NCBI GenBank assembly: GCA_026260175.1
Contig: JAKCWW010000324.1
Location: 78,806 to 121,626 of the forward strand
Source of the DNA: Reticulitermes lucifugus
Lineage: Eukaryota; Arthropoda; Insecta; Blattodea; Rhinotermitidae
Reading direction: 5' to 3'
Length of the DNA stretch: 42,821 bases
Shown: piece by piece, positions 21,086 through 31,669 of the stretch
How the letters are laid out: each line of letters opens with the position of its first letter
Position numbering within the stretch: position 1 is the stretch's first letter
Position numbers and translations under genes: made by a program
Notes under the pieces: generated by a model
The model's database searches: none
The model's input: only the letters and a program-made list of their open reading frames with translations
What the model was told of the DNA's origin: nothing

Positions 21086-22005
21086 GGCACGTATACTGTA
21101 ATTGGCAATCCAGAACACTTTTTGTATAGCTGATGGATTAGAGAGGATGTCCTGCGTGCGATGTAACTTGCGGATTGGCCGTAAGAGTTCGGTTTGATCA
21201 AACGTGTTCTGAATTGTGAATTGTGTTTAGGGCTGTTGAATACAGATTACATTATATAACAGATTCTGTTGAATTTTCAGCTGGAATTACACAAGTTGTC
21301 TCAAGCCTAAACTTGCGTGTGAAGTGTGGGAAAGCATTAAAGAAACAAACATATGGCCAAGTCAGTACTGAGATTTCAGTGTTTATGAATTGGAGCAGGA
21401 AGCTGCTGCTGATAGTGTCTCTTTGTATTGCCTACTCTAAAATAAAAATTCTACCAACTCTTCAAATAAACAGACATGCAAAAAATTGTCAGAATATTAA
21501 AAAAATTATCTTTTTGTTAAACAGGTTGTGAGAATGTGTACTCCATGGATGCAGGGAGCACGGTTTTTTTTGGATAATTGCCGTAACACGTACGAGGGTC
21601 CCATAACATGTGGAAGTTTAATCCCTACTGTCTTACACAGAATATTTTGTACCAGGGGATTTGTTTTACGTGGAATGTATCTTTTATACAAAACTTCAAT
21701 CAGTCGTACAAAATGAATATTAACCCCCCACGACTGCAGACGAAAACGTGTGAATTGTGTATTGCATAACATGTTATTGATAACTTTGGTACTTTTTCCA
21801 TTTCTATGCGTCTTTTGTTTGATGATTAGGTGCACGGTGGAAGACTGTATTAAAACTGGCCTTCGAGAGATTGTTTGTATTGTTTGTGAAGGTGTGAAAC
21901 AAATTGGACTGGCTCAGACGGCAGACGTTTGTGTACAGAGCAGTGAAGTTTTGAGGTGACCAGTTAAACACCCGCTGCCCAGGTACATAAACGATCTGGG
22001 TTATG
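21086..22005. other. Gene-free stretch
   Basis: Several overlapping frames (102 codons at 21223-21531 on +, 109 codons at 21506-21835 on -) have no motif and no splice-site support. Nothing else was seen. Confidence 0.5.
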
Positions 22006-22009
22006 GCAT

Positions 22010-22090
22010 CGGGCAATTTGGTGTCTGTCTTATAATACACGGCGTCACTACCCTGAAGATCATGATTGTGATAGGAGAACCTCGTATCTC
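22010..22090 (-). mobile_element. Foldback MITE arm, minus strand
   Basis: The minus-strand frame reads I-M-I-F-R-V-V-T-P-C-I-I-R-Q-T, which matches the V-F-R-V-V-T-P-C-S-L-V family reading in the other copies. Only a short arm is recognisable. Confidence 0.4.
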
Positions 22091-22559
22091 ATCTGCACCA
22101 TGCAGTTTATGAAATATTCGCATAGTCTGGGTTTTCTGACGACCGGTCTGTCCTGCTTCCCCTCCTGATAAAGTAGCATGTGAGACATCATCCAAAGACA
22201 ATATGCTGTTGTAGGCACGTGTTGTACATTAACTGGTCAGGAATGTAAACGGTGTATGGCAGTGCAGGTCTGTACTGCATAGACATAACATCCGTTGACC
22301 CAGCAAGCCGGTTCAAACCACAACGCTTATGATTTGTATTCGGGAGGTGGCCGGGACGCTGGCATGTTTAAGGATTTTTGCGGGTTTCAAATAAACGACA
22401 AAAATAATGTGGCAATTAATATACTGTTTTGATGCGATTATATCTAATGACGTCAACTAGTGACGTTAGAACTGACCACCCTGCTCTGAAACGATGCTCA
22501 TTTCATCAGTACTTAGTTACCTGGTGTACGGAGAACAGCATACACAAGAAACAGGAGAG

Positions 22560-23050
22560 AACGTAAAGCGTAAGTTCAGATTTAAAGAACATTTGTTCTT
22601 GGGAAGTCAAACCAACAGTTTTTAACAATTTCACTCACAATACATATTACATTTACAGGATACTTCACAAAAAACGGTAAGTAAATAACAACACCCAAAC
22701 ACGTATAACCTGCAGTAACATCGGCTATAAATGCAATCAAACAGGTAAACACCAAAAGTTAACAAAAGTATTGTAAGTAACAAAAATGTAAACGTGTTCA
22801 ATACTAGCACACAAACTTTCTAAAACTTCTAAATACCTAAACAGCAACATTTTTAACAATTTTAGGAACAGGGAGAAAAATATATATTAACCAACAAATA
22901 TATATATACACTTCAATGCTACGACAACTTTGTAAACGTTTGTAAAAATTGTGAGATCTCACAAATTTCAAAGCATCTACATGGATATTTATGTTTTAAG
23001 TCATATATTTTAGTGCCTGATGATAATTCTTAAGGACCGAAACATTTATG
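22560..23050 (+). mobile_element. Possible Penelope-like retroelement remnant
   Basis: The region is unusually A/C-rich on this strand. In one frame it reads R-I-T-C-S-N-I-G-Y-K-C-N-Q-T-G-K-H near 22697-22747, spaced like the tail of a GIY-YIG nuclease segment (..Y.L.C..C...Y.GQT...) found in Penelope-like elements. The 3' end carries CTGATGATAATTCTTAAGGACCGAAAC, a signature I associate with 3' ends of such elements. No reverse transcriptase block is visible, and stops are frequent. This is a weak, inferential call. Confidence 0.3.
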
Positions 23051-23061
23051 ATTTATTGATG
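23051..23061 (+). repeat. Target-site duplication, left copy
   Basis: ATTTATTGATG, identical to 23347-23357 on the other side of the SINE at 23062-23346. The 11-bp length is typical of LINE-mobilised insertions. Confidence 0.85.
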
Positions 23062-23346
23062 GTAAAAGGTAAAGCTTACCCTAGAACAGGTCATGAAGTT
23101 CCAGAGGGGGAATACAGGTATAGCTCTACTCATTCTTTAACCTCCGCGCTAGATGGGGGTGGGTGGTCAACGCCACACCCCGGCCGCTTTACCCCAGAGA
23201 AAGGAACCCGGTATCCATTGTACAGGAGGCTGGGTGGGCCCCAGGGCCGGTCTGGACGAAAAATTTCGCCCCCACCGGGATTCGATCCCCGGACTGTCCA
23301 GCCAGTAGCGAGTCGCTATACCGACTACGCTCTCCGGGTCCACAGC
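23062..23346 (-). mobile_element. S1 tRNA-derived SINE, full length with target duplication
   Basis: On the minus strand the element begins near 23346. It carries an A-box (GAGAGCGTAGTCGGTATAGC), a B-box (GGGGATCGAATCCCGG), the shared body (CCCCGGCCGCTTTACC on +) and a short TTTACC-type tail (complement of GGTAAAAGGTAAAGC at 23061-23075). It is flanked by exact copies of ATTTATTGATG at 23051-23061 and 23347-23357. The exact duplication implies a recent insertion by target-primed reverse transcription. A plus-strand open frame of about 111 codons across it is not a gene. Confidence 0.9.
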
Positions 23347-23357
23347 ATTTATTGATG
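23347..23357 (+). repeat. Target-site duplication, right copy
   Basis: ATTTATTGATG, identical to 23051-23061. Confidence 0.85.
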
Positions 23358-25255
23358 ATATTATTAAAAGTTTGTTGTGTTTGACGCTAATATGTATGCC
23401 AGTATTTTTTAAAACTTTCGCGGCGACATGATTCAATATAGTCTTGGCCCGAGAAGACTATATTGAATTATGCCAGTATTAATATGTCGCAGCACAACGG
23501 GATGGATTCCATCAAAATTCCTCAGTTCCATCTGGCTAATGTAGGATCGTGTCTTCTTCCATTACGCCACCACCATTTTCACATTCATTACAATTTATTC
23601 CCTGTGATTTAATTATTCGACGCTAGTCTGAATTGCTGATGGGTCGTTATAGTACAAATAACAACACAAACATCAAGGAGTTTGTCTAGCAAACGTAAAA
23701 GTCTTGTGCATCCAAATATAAACTTTCCGTACGATTTGGATACCCCTGAACTGACTAGTGAAAGATAAAGTAGAGATGGAATGTGGTTGGGGAGCGGAAC
23801 GAGAGAGAGTGAATGAGTCACTGTTAAACTAGGATGCTTCGGGGTGTTGGTCGGATTGCGAACCTATTTACAGAAGACCGCCACATCATTGTTGCGAACT
23901 TGCAGCTTGTAATAAAATTATTTCCAAATTTTATTGCGCGAATTCTTTTGGTAGTTGAAGGTAGTCATATGTTTCCTGTAATTGTGCCGTTTATGGGTAA
24001 CTCCAGTTGTTACGTCGATAATCCAGTTGTCTGCTGTGTATTGCATTTCCGCAGCTGTTGTATAGGATGTCTCAGACGTTGATGCACGTGAAACAGCTAA
24101 ATGTTGTGGCAGTGCAACATGTTGCAAGTGTGTTTCGTGGTCGATTTTTCTGGCAGCAGAAACGAGAGCAGTCCCACGTACTGCAAATTTCAGTGGCAGA
24201 TGAACGCTTGGCCAGTTTTCCCAGTCTTGCATAAAATGCACTGCCAACAAATTAAAAGTACTACTGTCACTCTATCCACAGATGTAACCTGGTACTGACA
24301 TGCGTACTATTGGTTAGGCTTCATATAAATGTCATATATGTCGTAAGTGTAGGAATACAGAACGATAGACTGTACACAGAAGCCCACACAAATATCTGTA
24401 ATATGCTCTATTCATGGGCCTAATGATTGTTCCGACTGTTCAGGATGTACACTGTGCCATGGAGTGTAGCAGTTCCTGTGTTTCTAATTTCCAGATTTAT
24501 TTATCAACGTAACTGCATGCTACAGAAATCGCAGTGGTACCAGAACCAATAATGGGCGATGTAATTGTGAAGCCTTGCAGGGACGTCGGGGTGCAAGGAA
24601 TGTGGATATTAGCAGGTGGCAGACAACGGCGGACACATCAAGCTGCGTCATCAGAATAATATACAGTATTTGCGCGGCGGGCGGACATGGCTGCATATGT
24701 CTGACGTCATTTCCCAGCATTTCAGCTTTCTCTTTACTAAAGCCTTTATGAAACATAATGTGAGTTAAACTGTGGACATGTCCTGTAGCTGAAGGACGGG
24801 GAGGTGAGTGCCTTTTATGCTGCAGAGAAAAATAACTGCACGTTTCCTGTTAATGGTTACGGATTGGAAAATAAAATTAAACACGTATGAATTCGAATCT
24901 CGGGCGTTTCGTTATCGCTGAAGTCATCAAAGGCATTAAATAGGTCTTTTAACAGTCTTTATGTAAAGAATGAAAGTCACCTCGTGGCACTGTTTCTGAA
25001 CGTTTTTGGGTCGACACATCTATTCGTCTCATTAGTGATAAACATGTATCACGCCGATTTTGAATAGCATCCCCCCCCTCAGCCCAAGAAACGTCCTCGT
25101 AATTTGCTGAATTACAATCCTAGTCACGTTACTACATGAAGGTTTGACTTTTCTTGGGCCTTATTCCCCATTTTTTTGTGAACGGCCCCGCAGTAGATGC
25201 TACGGACGCACCGCAGCCTTGAGGCTTATTGTGCAACCCTGTGATGAAGATGATT
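23358..25255. other. Gene-free stretch
   Basis: No supported gene. Frames at 23834-24082 (+), 23918-24250 (-) and 24520-24756 (-) overlap, lack domains and have no splice-site support. Confidence 0.5.
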
Positions 25256-25259
25256 AGTT

Positions 25260-25405
25260 TTTTTTTTCGTTTTTTCAAGTAATGGAGCACCGGTGGAATG
25301 AAATTGACAGGGGAAAATCCCACATGGACTGGCTCGGGATCGAACCCGGGCCTCCGCGGTGAGAGGCCGGTGACTAACCGCCTAAGCCATGGCACGGCCT
25401 TGTGG
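25260..25405 (-). mobile_element. tRNA-derived SINE (fourth family), minus strand
   Basis: The minus-strand head is GGCCGTGCCATGGCTTAGGC, with A-box TGGCTTAGGCGG, then CTAGTCACCGGCC-type sequence and B-box GGGTTCGATCCC. The body has ATGTGGGATTTTCCCCTGTC and ATTTCATTCCACCGGTGC and runs into an A-rich tail (complement of the T-run at 25259-25270). It is the clearest tRNA-like head in the window: D-arm and T-arm-like stems are visible. Confidence 0.75.
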
Positions 25406-26035
25406 CCTTATCGCCTGGGAGGTACGCTCTGATGAACACGCATGTAACCTGAAGAGCCTGGAGACAACGTTTTTGTATATTTTTTTGCCTATTCCACGTA
25501 TTTTTTTAATGTGGGAAGAAAATTTTGCTTGAGGCTTTGGTACCAGATCTCGTTAATGGAATGTATTGAGAGGATATGAAGTGAATTGAACCGGCCCAGT
25601 TATCATATCAGGATTTTGTAGTGACGGCGACAAACAACGACGGCTAATTTCACCAACGCTGTGCGTGGTACTGACCCAGTGACTTTGGCGTCTCGAATAA
25701 ATCTGATAATGTTTGTTTGGTCGTCGAACCATTTTCGCTATTAACGTCAGTGTTTGGTGTGTAAACTGTTCACAAATACGCAACGTATCACATGATATAA
25801 GAAGGTGCGGTTTATCTTTGTTTTCTCTAGCGAAGAGAGATTATTTGAAGCAAGATATGGGAATGAGCTACTTCTCGAGGCCACATTAGGTAATTTTGAC
25901 CAACCAGTGAACTGAGATAAATGTCTGGCATACCGTGCTGCCTGTCAACAGGGTACGTGTAGTATAGTGATACGCTGACAAAACTCTTTAAGTCTTACTA
26001 AATAAACCACCTACCTAGATAAGTATATTTGTGAT
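25406..26035. other. Gene-free stretch
   Basis: Nothing could be supported. Confidence 0.5.
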
Positions 26036-26037
26036 AA

Positions 26038-26059
26038 CGGTGTTGAAGGTTCAACACCG
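26038..26059. repeat. Perfect 10-bp inverted repeat
   Basis: CGGTGTTGAA, GG, TTCAACACCG: two 10-bp arms with a 2-base centre. It could be a hairpin or a dyad binding site. Nothing nearby indicates a function. Confidence 0.6.
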
Positions 26060-26299
26060 CTGATGCTAACAACCGAGATGGACACAATCCTTAACCATTC
26101 CCATCCACGTACAACCCTTGCAGCCGGTTTCCCAAAACCCATTTTAATGTTTTATTCCAAATTCGCTGGTATTAACAATACCATTTTGCCAAGAGGGGCG
26201 TCCCTGCGATCATTCAGTATGTATTTCTTGCCTCCTCCATGCGAATTATTTATGTGCAGCTTGTCAATTGATTTCATTATCCAAAACATACTATGTGGC

Positions 26300-26395
26300 A
26301 TAGTTAATCACGAAGGTCCTCAAAGTGGGACTGGGACAGGACTTCCCCAGTCATCATTCCACCGGTGCTCCATGTCATTCATTCGTCACCGCAGC
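26300..26395 (+). mobile_element. Fragment of the fourth SINE family, plus strand
   Basis: Contains GTGGGACTGGGACAGGAC, then CATTCCACCGGTGCTCCATG, which matches the minus-strand body of the element at 25260-25405 (ATTCCACCGGTGCTCCAT). The tRNA-like head is absent. The open 122-codon plus-strand frame at 26063-26431 overlaps it and has no domain, so I do not call it a gene. Confidence 0.5.
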
Positions 26396-26607
26396 TGTAT
26401 AATCTCGGCGATTGACATCGTCGTTCAGTAATACACGAAGGTCCTCCTCATGTAATGTTCTGAATTGTCACTATGATCCCACTGGCATCAAGGTATTTTC
26501 CTGGGCCCTTTGTTACCAGACGTTTGGAATTTGTGAATGTTGTAACTCATACCTTCTCATTAAAATTGAACAGTACACCTATGATTAACATTACGAGAGA
26601 AAAGGAA

Positions 26608-27260
26608 AAGTTAAGTTATGAAGAAAGTTGTCAGATGTTTTTAGTAACATTTTGCGAAATAAAGTTGTGGGAATCTAGTTACGTAACTGATGCTCGATCA
26701 TTGAACCGAGTGAAAATTCTTAGAATGTGATAATGTGGTAAATGGATTTATCTATATCTAGTAGGGCGTCTTTTGTAATAACTGTCTGCAGATTCATTAC
26801 TTTTGTAATTAAAGTTGAATAACTTTCGTATGCCATCACAGGGAAGAGATAACAGGAACAAGTTGCGTTATGAAGAATCATTGAACCGAAAGACGAGTCC
26901 TGGAAAACAATAATGCGGTGCATGGATTTGTCTAACAAGGCCTTCACATGAATCGTGTGTCCGCTGCCTTATTTTGTAATGAGAGCTGCATCACACCGCT
27001 TCGTGTTACTGCAGACAAACACCATATAAACAAGTTCGGTTACGAAGAAAGTTTGCAGATGTTTGTGTAATTTTGTCAAGTAACTTGTCATTAGGATTCA
27101 CAGCCGAGATGTGTTTAGTCACCACCATGACTATGACAGCGTGTTATCATGGCGACACGCCTTTGTAATAAGATAATTGTTGAAGAGCCTACGAATAAAT
27201 CGTGCGGTGAATGCCAGAGGAAGAAAAGATAGCTACATTGGTAGCCGGCCTTTCGTTCTG
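26608..27260. repeat. Degenerate repeat region with a recurring Y-E-E-S-coding block
   Basis: An AAGTTxxGTTAYGAAGAAxxx block occurs at 26608, 26860 and 27032 (spacings 252 and 172 bp), reading K-L-S-Y-E-E-S, N-K-L-R-Y-E-E-S and N-K-F-G-Y-E-E-S in the + orientation. Neighbouring blocks also recur: CAGATGTTT after the first and third, ATCATTGAACCG at 26698 and 26877, TAATGYGGT near 26733 and 26912, and CTTTTGTAATAA near 26769 and 27162. The frames between blocks are broken. It could be an old tandem repeat or several copies of one element. Confidence 0.5.
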
Positions 27261-29420
27261 TCCTCTTTCTCCAGCGGAGAATCATTTCCCGTGGCAAGTG
27301 GTTGTGCTGGCAGTCCAGTCAGCGGTCGGTTCAGTGCTGGTTATTGTTCAGGTGTGGCAAGGTGTGCTCGCTTCATGCAGTGAACTATTGAACAAAGTGT
27401 TATTCTGATCGTTGTAAAGATTTCCGTGCCACCTAAGTAAAACACAAGCACGTTTCTGACTTTAGGAGTGTTCTGTGATTTTTTTTTGTCCTGTAGAGGT
27501 TGCAAGTTTGAGCTTCACGAAGGTTCTGGTGAATGTCGAAGATCCTTAGTGATCCACTGCTCAGGTCGTTTTTCAGTGGTCAGGATTAATATTCTTTACA
27601 TCAACAGCATATATTGTGTTCGTAATTTATATACTTATTTATGATTGTTTACGTATATAAATTTTAAGTGGGTGGAGTCAGGTTTCGGGGCGGTGCATAG
27701 AAATTAAAGCTAGATGTTTGACAAATCTAATGTGGAATTTCCCGTTTCGGCTTTCTGAAACTGTAGCGTTTCGAAGCGAGGGTATTTTAAGTTCAGAAAA
27801 GCTGTACAGACATGCATACACTGTTCTGAATTTGAGTGATGGAGCCGAATTCTGAGATGTACTTGACTTGCTGCGTCTCTTATCATTTTTCAGACATTTA
27901 GTCCTGCATCAATTCAATGTGTTACGAATTGCAGAGTTTACATTCAGATCTGTTTGTTATTGCGGTTGAGTGAGTCACCCCACAGTCAAATTCTGGTGTT
28001 TTTGTTACGCACTTTTCATCAGTAGCAAAAGTGCTTAGATATTTGAATTTTGTGTAGATATTATAAAACGGGGAAAAGAATGTTTTGTACGATGGGATAA
28101 CGTATCTTGAATTGACGGGCGGCGCTTTCTTCGAAAGATGATTTTTGTTTTAACTTTGATGGTGAAGCATGTGAAGGTACAGTAAATATAAATTACACAG
28201 ACGAACAGTTTTCTCTTTTTTACGCAGCGAATGTGTTTTGTGAAATGTTTTCCTTATAAAACACGTATCAACATCATTGAGGTGTTTAACAAACCGTTTT
28301 CACACTGCATTCATGCATTTTTTTCCCGCTAGTCAGTAATATGTCTGACTCCCATTTAGGAATCGGGTTTTCGTGATGTTCATTAATCCCTACAGGAAAT
28401 TCCAAGACACTGTTCTGAAACAGGGTGCTTTCCACAGTCATCCTGCCATATGTCATTCATTGCTAAGTGGGCACAGCAGTTCATGTATCGTATGCAAGTA
28501 GCGGACTAAACAAACATACTTAAACACTTGTGCGTAGTTGCAGTCGGTTGACTGTTGTGCATTTTGTTCTGTGTGCCAGTTGTAATGACGGCATTCTTCC
28601 ACGGCTTCTGCCGGGAACGCAAATTTCTTCAGGGCTGTGTTTGGAAATTCTGTTATGTAATTCCTCCATCTCAAGATTCGAAAGTTATTCCCCTTGGTCT
28701 TCTCGTCGGTGTAATTTGAAGGTGTTTTTGTTCCGCCCTGGGCGGCACGGTTTATGGTGTTTAATTTTTTCACATCGCAGCTTTAACTTCTGTATCTGAC
28801 CAGTCTGAGCGACCCTGTCAGCGTTACCGCTAGTTTCTGTTCCTTTTCAAGTACACTCTTATCAGTACTTACGGTCCGATTATGCGAGTATGTGCTACAG
28901 ATTTCACCTGGCATCGCCCGTCATACCATTGTGTGTCCCACATCAAAATATCGTTATCAGTTTAAACTAAGAATAGCGGAATAATTTAAGTACAGTCAGG
29001 AAATGTTTTATAGTGTATATGCCTTGTCACATTTGAACAAAGATTAGCGTAGTGTTATGTCACTAGAAGGAAGTCCTGGCTAATGGAAACTGTAGGCACG
29101 CTTACAATACCACAAAGCTCGGTTCATTCATCATACTCCTTGTCTAACCCTAGATATGCGGTTGGCTGCTGAGAGTTTTGCTGTGTACGTCCCGAATACA
29201 GCTTGGTACCGTCGAGCAAACCTGCTGTGTTGTAGACTGCCTTTTTAAGAACAGTTGCAAAAGGGTAGAAAATATATAAAAAAGTATATATTAGAGATTG
29301 CGTGTTTGTGTGTCTCGCGTTTGACCTGGAATAATTCATTCTAGCCGGAATGGATTTACTAACAGTGGTTTGATGGAACCGTATGGGGGAGTGATTGTGT
29401 TTTAATTTGGTGTGTACAGT
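27261..29420. other. Gene-free stretch except one unassigned open frame
   Basis: No exon could be supported. A minus-strand frame at 28453-28773 (106 codons: W-R-N-Y-I-T-E-F-P-N, E-E-C-R-H-Y-N-W-H-T-E-Q) has fairly balanced codon use but no domain that I recognise. It could be part of an unclassified repeat. Confidence 0.4.
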
Positions 29421-29460
29421 ATACCACGTATTGATAAACTGGAATAATTCAACAAAAACA

Positions 29461-29722
29461 ATGAAGACGGTGACACGTGACAGCGTGGTTGCTATTCCTG
29501 AGACGACAGCAGCCCAAAATGCGTCTTCTGTGTTCATTCTGAAAGAGCAGAATGGGGGCGCGAATGGAACTCTGAGCCCCAGTATGAAGTCGAATATCTT
29601 CAAGAGAAATGGCGTGAGGAGTGAAGAGCAGGAGAATAACCGCCAGATGTTGAAACAGAAGTTTGCAACCTTACCTGCCGGAATCTCAGACAGCAAGAAG
29701 AAAATCACAGTGTCTAAGAAGG
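29461..29722 (+). CDS. Candidate 5' coding exon of an unrecognised host gene
   Basis: The frame begins at ATG 29461, preceded by AACAAAAACA (good start context), and runs 87 codons plus one base to a donor AGG|GTAAGA (GT at 29723-29724). It encodes a hydrophilic, signal-peptide-free, Ser/Asn/Lys-rich N-terminus (M-K-T-V-T-R-D-S-V-V) with no membrane segment and a basic end (S-K-K-K-I-T-V-S-K-K). Third positions are enriched in C/G (GTG, AAG, CAG, CTG, ATC), unlike the surrounding AT-rich DNA, and there is no sign of a repeat. A possible acceptor CAG ends at 29419, so the exon might be 29420-29722 with a 41-base leader. I do not recognise the family. It could be a cytoplasmic or nuclear regulatory or scaffold protein, but that is only inference. 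The long minus-strand frame 29124-29708 is antisense to this exon. Confidence 0.6.
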
Positions 29723-29794
29723 GTAAGACGCATTTTGCCTTCCTAAAGCCTTCCCCGTTTTTAAGTAGGCTTGTCTGTGTAACTCATTAGCGCA
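29723..29794 (+). other. Start of the following intron (inferred)
   Basis: Begins GTAAGA directly after the candidate exon. The intron must be at least 13 kb long, because no partner exon is visible in the rest of the window. Confidence 0.4.
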
Positions 29795-29945
29795 CCCAAG
29801 GTTTGTTTTTTTGTATGAGGGAAGTTCCTCGATCTCAAGAGAGTTCATGTACGTTTGCACTCTGTGTAGGGTCCTTAGTTTACGTGCTCCATATCGTTGG
29901 TCACAGCAACGCAGACAGCGCAGCGCTTCCCGCAAAATAAATTTT
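29795..29945 (-). repeat. Dispersed repeat family R2, minus-strand copy
   Basis: The minus strand reads GTTGACCCGGACTCGAAG, then a CTGTGACCAACGATATGGA block, then GTAAACTAAGGACCCT. The same order appears on the plus strand at 31195-31345 with GTGCACCCGGCTCG, ACGTGACCAACAATGTGGG and GTAAACTAAGGATCCTGT-like sequence. It is likely a non-coding transposon fragment. The two copies form an inverted pair 1.3 kb apart. Confidence 0.55.
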
Positions 29946-30535
29946 CTTCGAGTCCGGGTCAACGCGTTTTAGATCAGTGTGATGCAGTTAATATTACGGC
30001 TTCACTCACCATATTTAAAGAAGGTGCTGGAAATGGTTTCTTTCGGCTTGCTGACACACATCGCGCATGACAAAACGCCGTGGTCAATGGCAGGCATGCG
30101 TCGCACGTAACAAACACGTTCTGCGTTGCACGTAGAAGTTTTGCCGGTGAAAATGAAAACCGTATTCTGAGTGCTTTCCTTCAGATCGTCTTCAGTGCAA
30201 GCATTATTACTGTACACTTCATCTTTCACCATGCCCCACAGTTTAAAGAATGTCGCTCTGGTGGACGAGGATGTCTCACTGTCTTGCTTATTATTCTGTC
30301 ACGAAAAACACTCTGTAAACAACGCATAGAATTTAACTTAAAATCATACTGTCATAGCACAGATGGTGTCACAATGTGAATTTATGGTCACAGGCGGGGG
30401 GGGGATAGGCACGTGCGAAATTTTGCTTGTGGTGCGTGTTAAAAGTATAACGTGTATAGTAATAATCCTCGCAGTGAAGGCAATCTCATATGAAATAAAG
30501 CATTCAGAATGATTTGCTGTGATGATAGCAGTTGT
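29946..30535. other. Gene-free stretch
   Basis: Nothing could be supported. Frames at 30002-30379 on both strands overlap without domains. Confidence 0.5.
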
Positions 30536-30539
30536 CCCT

Positions 30540-30690
30540 GACCACACCATGAGGGCATATAGGGGGAGTAGAGGTGTAGCTCCACTTATTCGTAACCTCG
30601 TCAGTAGATGGAGGTGAGTGGTCAGTTTCACGCCCCGGCCACTTTACCCACGGGAAAGGACCTCCGTACCCGTTGAGTAAGAGGCGTGTT
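30540..30690 (-). mobile_element. S1 SINE body, minus strand, head truncated
   Basis: The plus strand runs CACCATGAGGGCATATAGG, GGGAGTAGAGGTGTAGCTCC, then TAGATGGAGGTGAGTGG, CGCCCCGGCCACTTTACCC and the GTACCCGTTGAGTAAGAGGC block. This is the same order as at 23062-23346, so the element is on the minus strand. The tRNA-like head is missing. Confidence 0.75.
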
Positions 30691-31190
30691 ATGATTATAT
30701 GGTTTTGACTGAAGTATATGTGCTGTGATGGTGTGATATCTCATTAAGTGAACACTACAGCACGCTGTAAATAATAGATACGTTAAAACACGTGCGACGT
30801 TGCATTGTCTTTCCAAAAAAAGGCATAGTTTCGGTAGTAATCGAAGTTACGTTCAAAAAGTGCTGTCATAATGTGTGAAGCAAGATTGCAAATGGTGTTC
30901 TCCGTGACGTAGTACACAGGCTTTACCAAGGCGTTCGTTGTTTTCAAAACCATAGGTCTTGTGGAGTTCTGTTGTACCGATTTTCACCCAGATCGGATAG
31001 TTTGTAAAGTAGAATGGAATCTGTTGCTCGAAACCTCACGCATTTTAAGTTCTCGAGAACAGGCGCGTCAGGAAACTGTCGTCCGCATTTATGGTGACAC
31101 GGTAGTGTCGGTACTTTGCTTATGTGTCTTACAGGAAAACGCGATGTTCCAGTGGTATTCCCATTGTGACAAAGAAGGTCGACGAGCAAA
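30691..31190. other. Gene-free stretch
   Basis: Nothing could be supported. Frames at 30944-31197 on both strands have no motif. Confidence 0.5.
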
Positions 31191-31194
31191 ACAG

Positions 31195-31345
31195 TAACAA
31201 CCTCTTTTCAACAGCGTGGGTGCACCCGGCTCGCTCTCAGCCATGTTCGATACGACAAGGAAGGCGACGTGACCAACAATGTGGGCCAGATAAACTAAGG
31301 ATCCTGTCTGTACGTTACAGTGAGTTTTTGTGCAGAGCGAGAAGT
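31195..31345 (+). repeat. Dispersed repeat family R2, plus-strand copy
   Basis: Contains GTGCACCCGGCTCGCTC, ACGTGACCAACAATGTGGGC and AAACTAAGGATCCTGTC. It is the inverted partner of 29795-29945. Confidence 0.55.
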
Positions 31346-31669
31346 TTGTTGCCTTATAAGGAAGTCAGACACATCTGATATTCCCCGAACCATTTTGTAA
31401 ATTTCAGTGAAATTTGGTGTTAGAGACTTTAACATTGTCGCGCGAGTTTAATTAATTCACTTGTTTTAATTGATTGAATTCAAATTTCACATTCGTTCAT
31501 AATTGATTTATTGTGTGTATAAGCCTACAAGAGGCAAGGCAGCTTTCTCCCTAGTACCTCGGGTAAACATCCTATCAATAATTGATGCAGAGTGACTTAT
31601 GCATCTGATTCAGCGTCATTAAATAACATAGAATAAAGGTTTAAATCGAAATTGAACAAAAAAGTTCCT

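Noticed and set aside
23020..23355. 111-codon plus-strand frame
   Set aside because: It spans the SINE at 23062-23346 and exists only because the GC-rich SINE body lacks stops on that strand.
26063..26431. 122-codon plus-strand frame
   Set aside because: Contains a SINE fragment at 26300-26395 and a palindrome just upstream, has no domain, and no splice-site support.
29124..29708. Long minus-strand frame (194 codons)
   Set aside because: It is antisense to the candidate exon at 29461-29722, has a skewed Phe/Leu/Ser composition and no domain. An antisense frame of this length is expected from the GC3-rich exon on the other strand.
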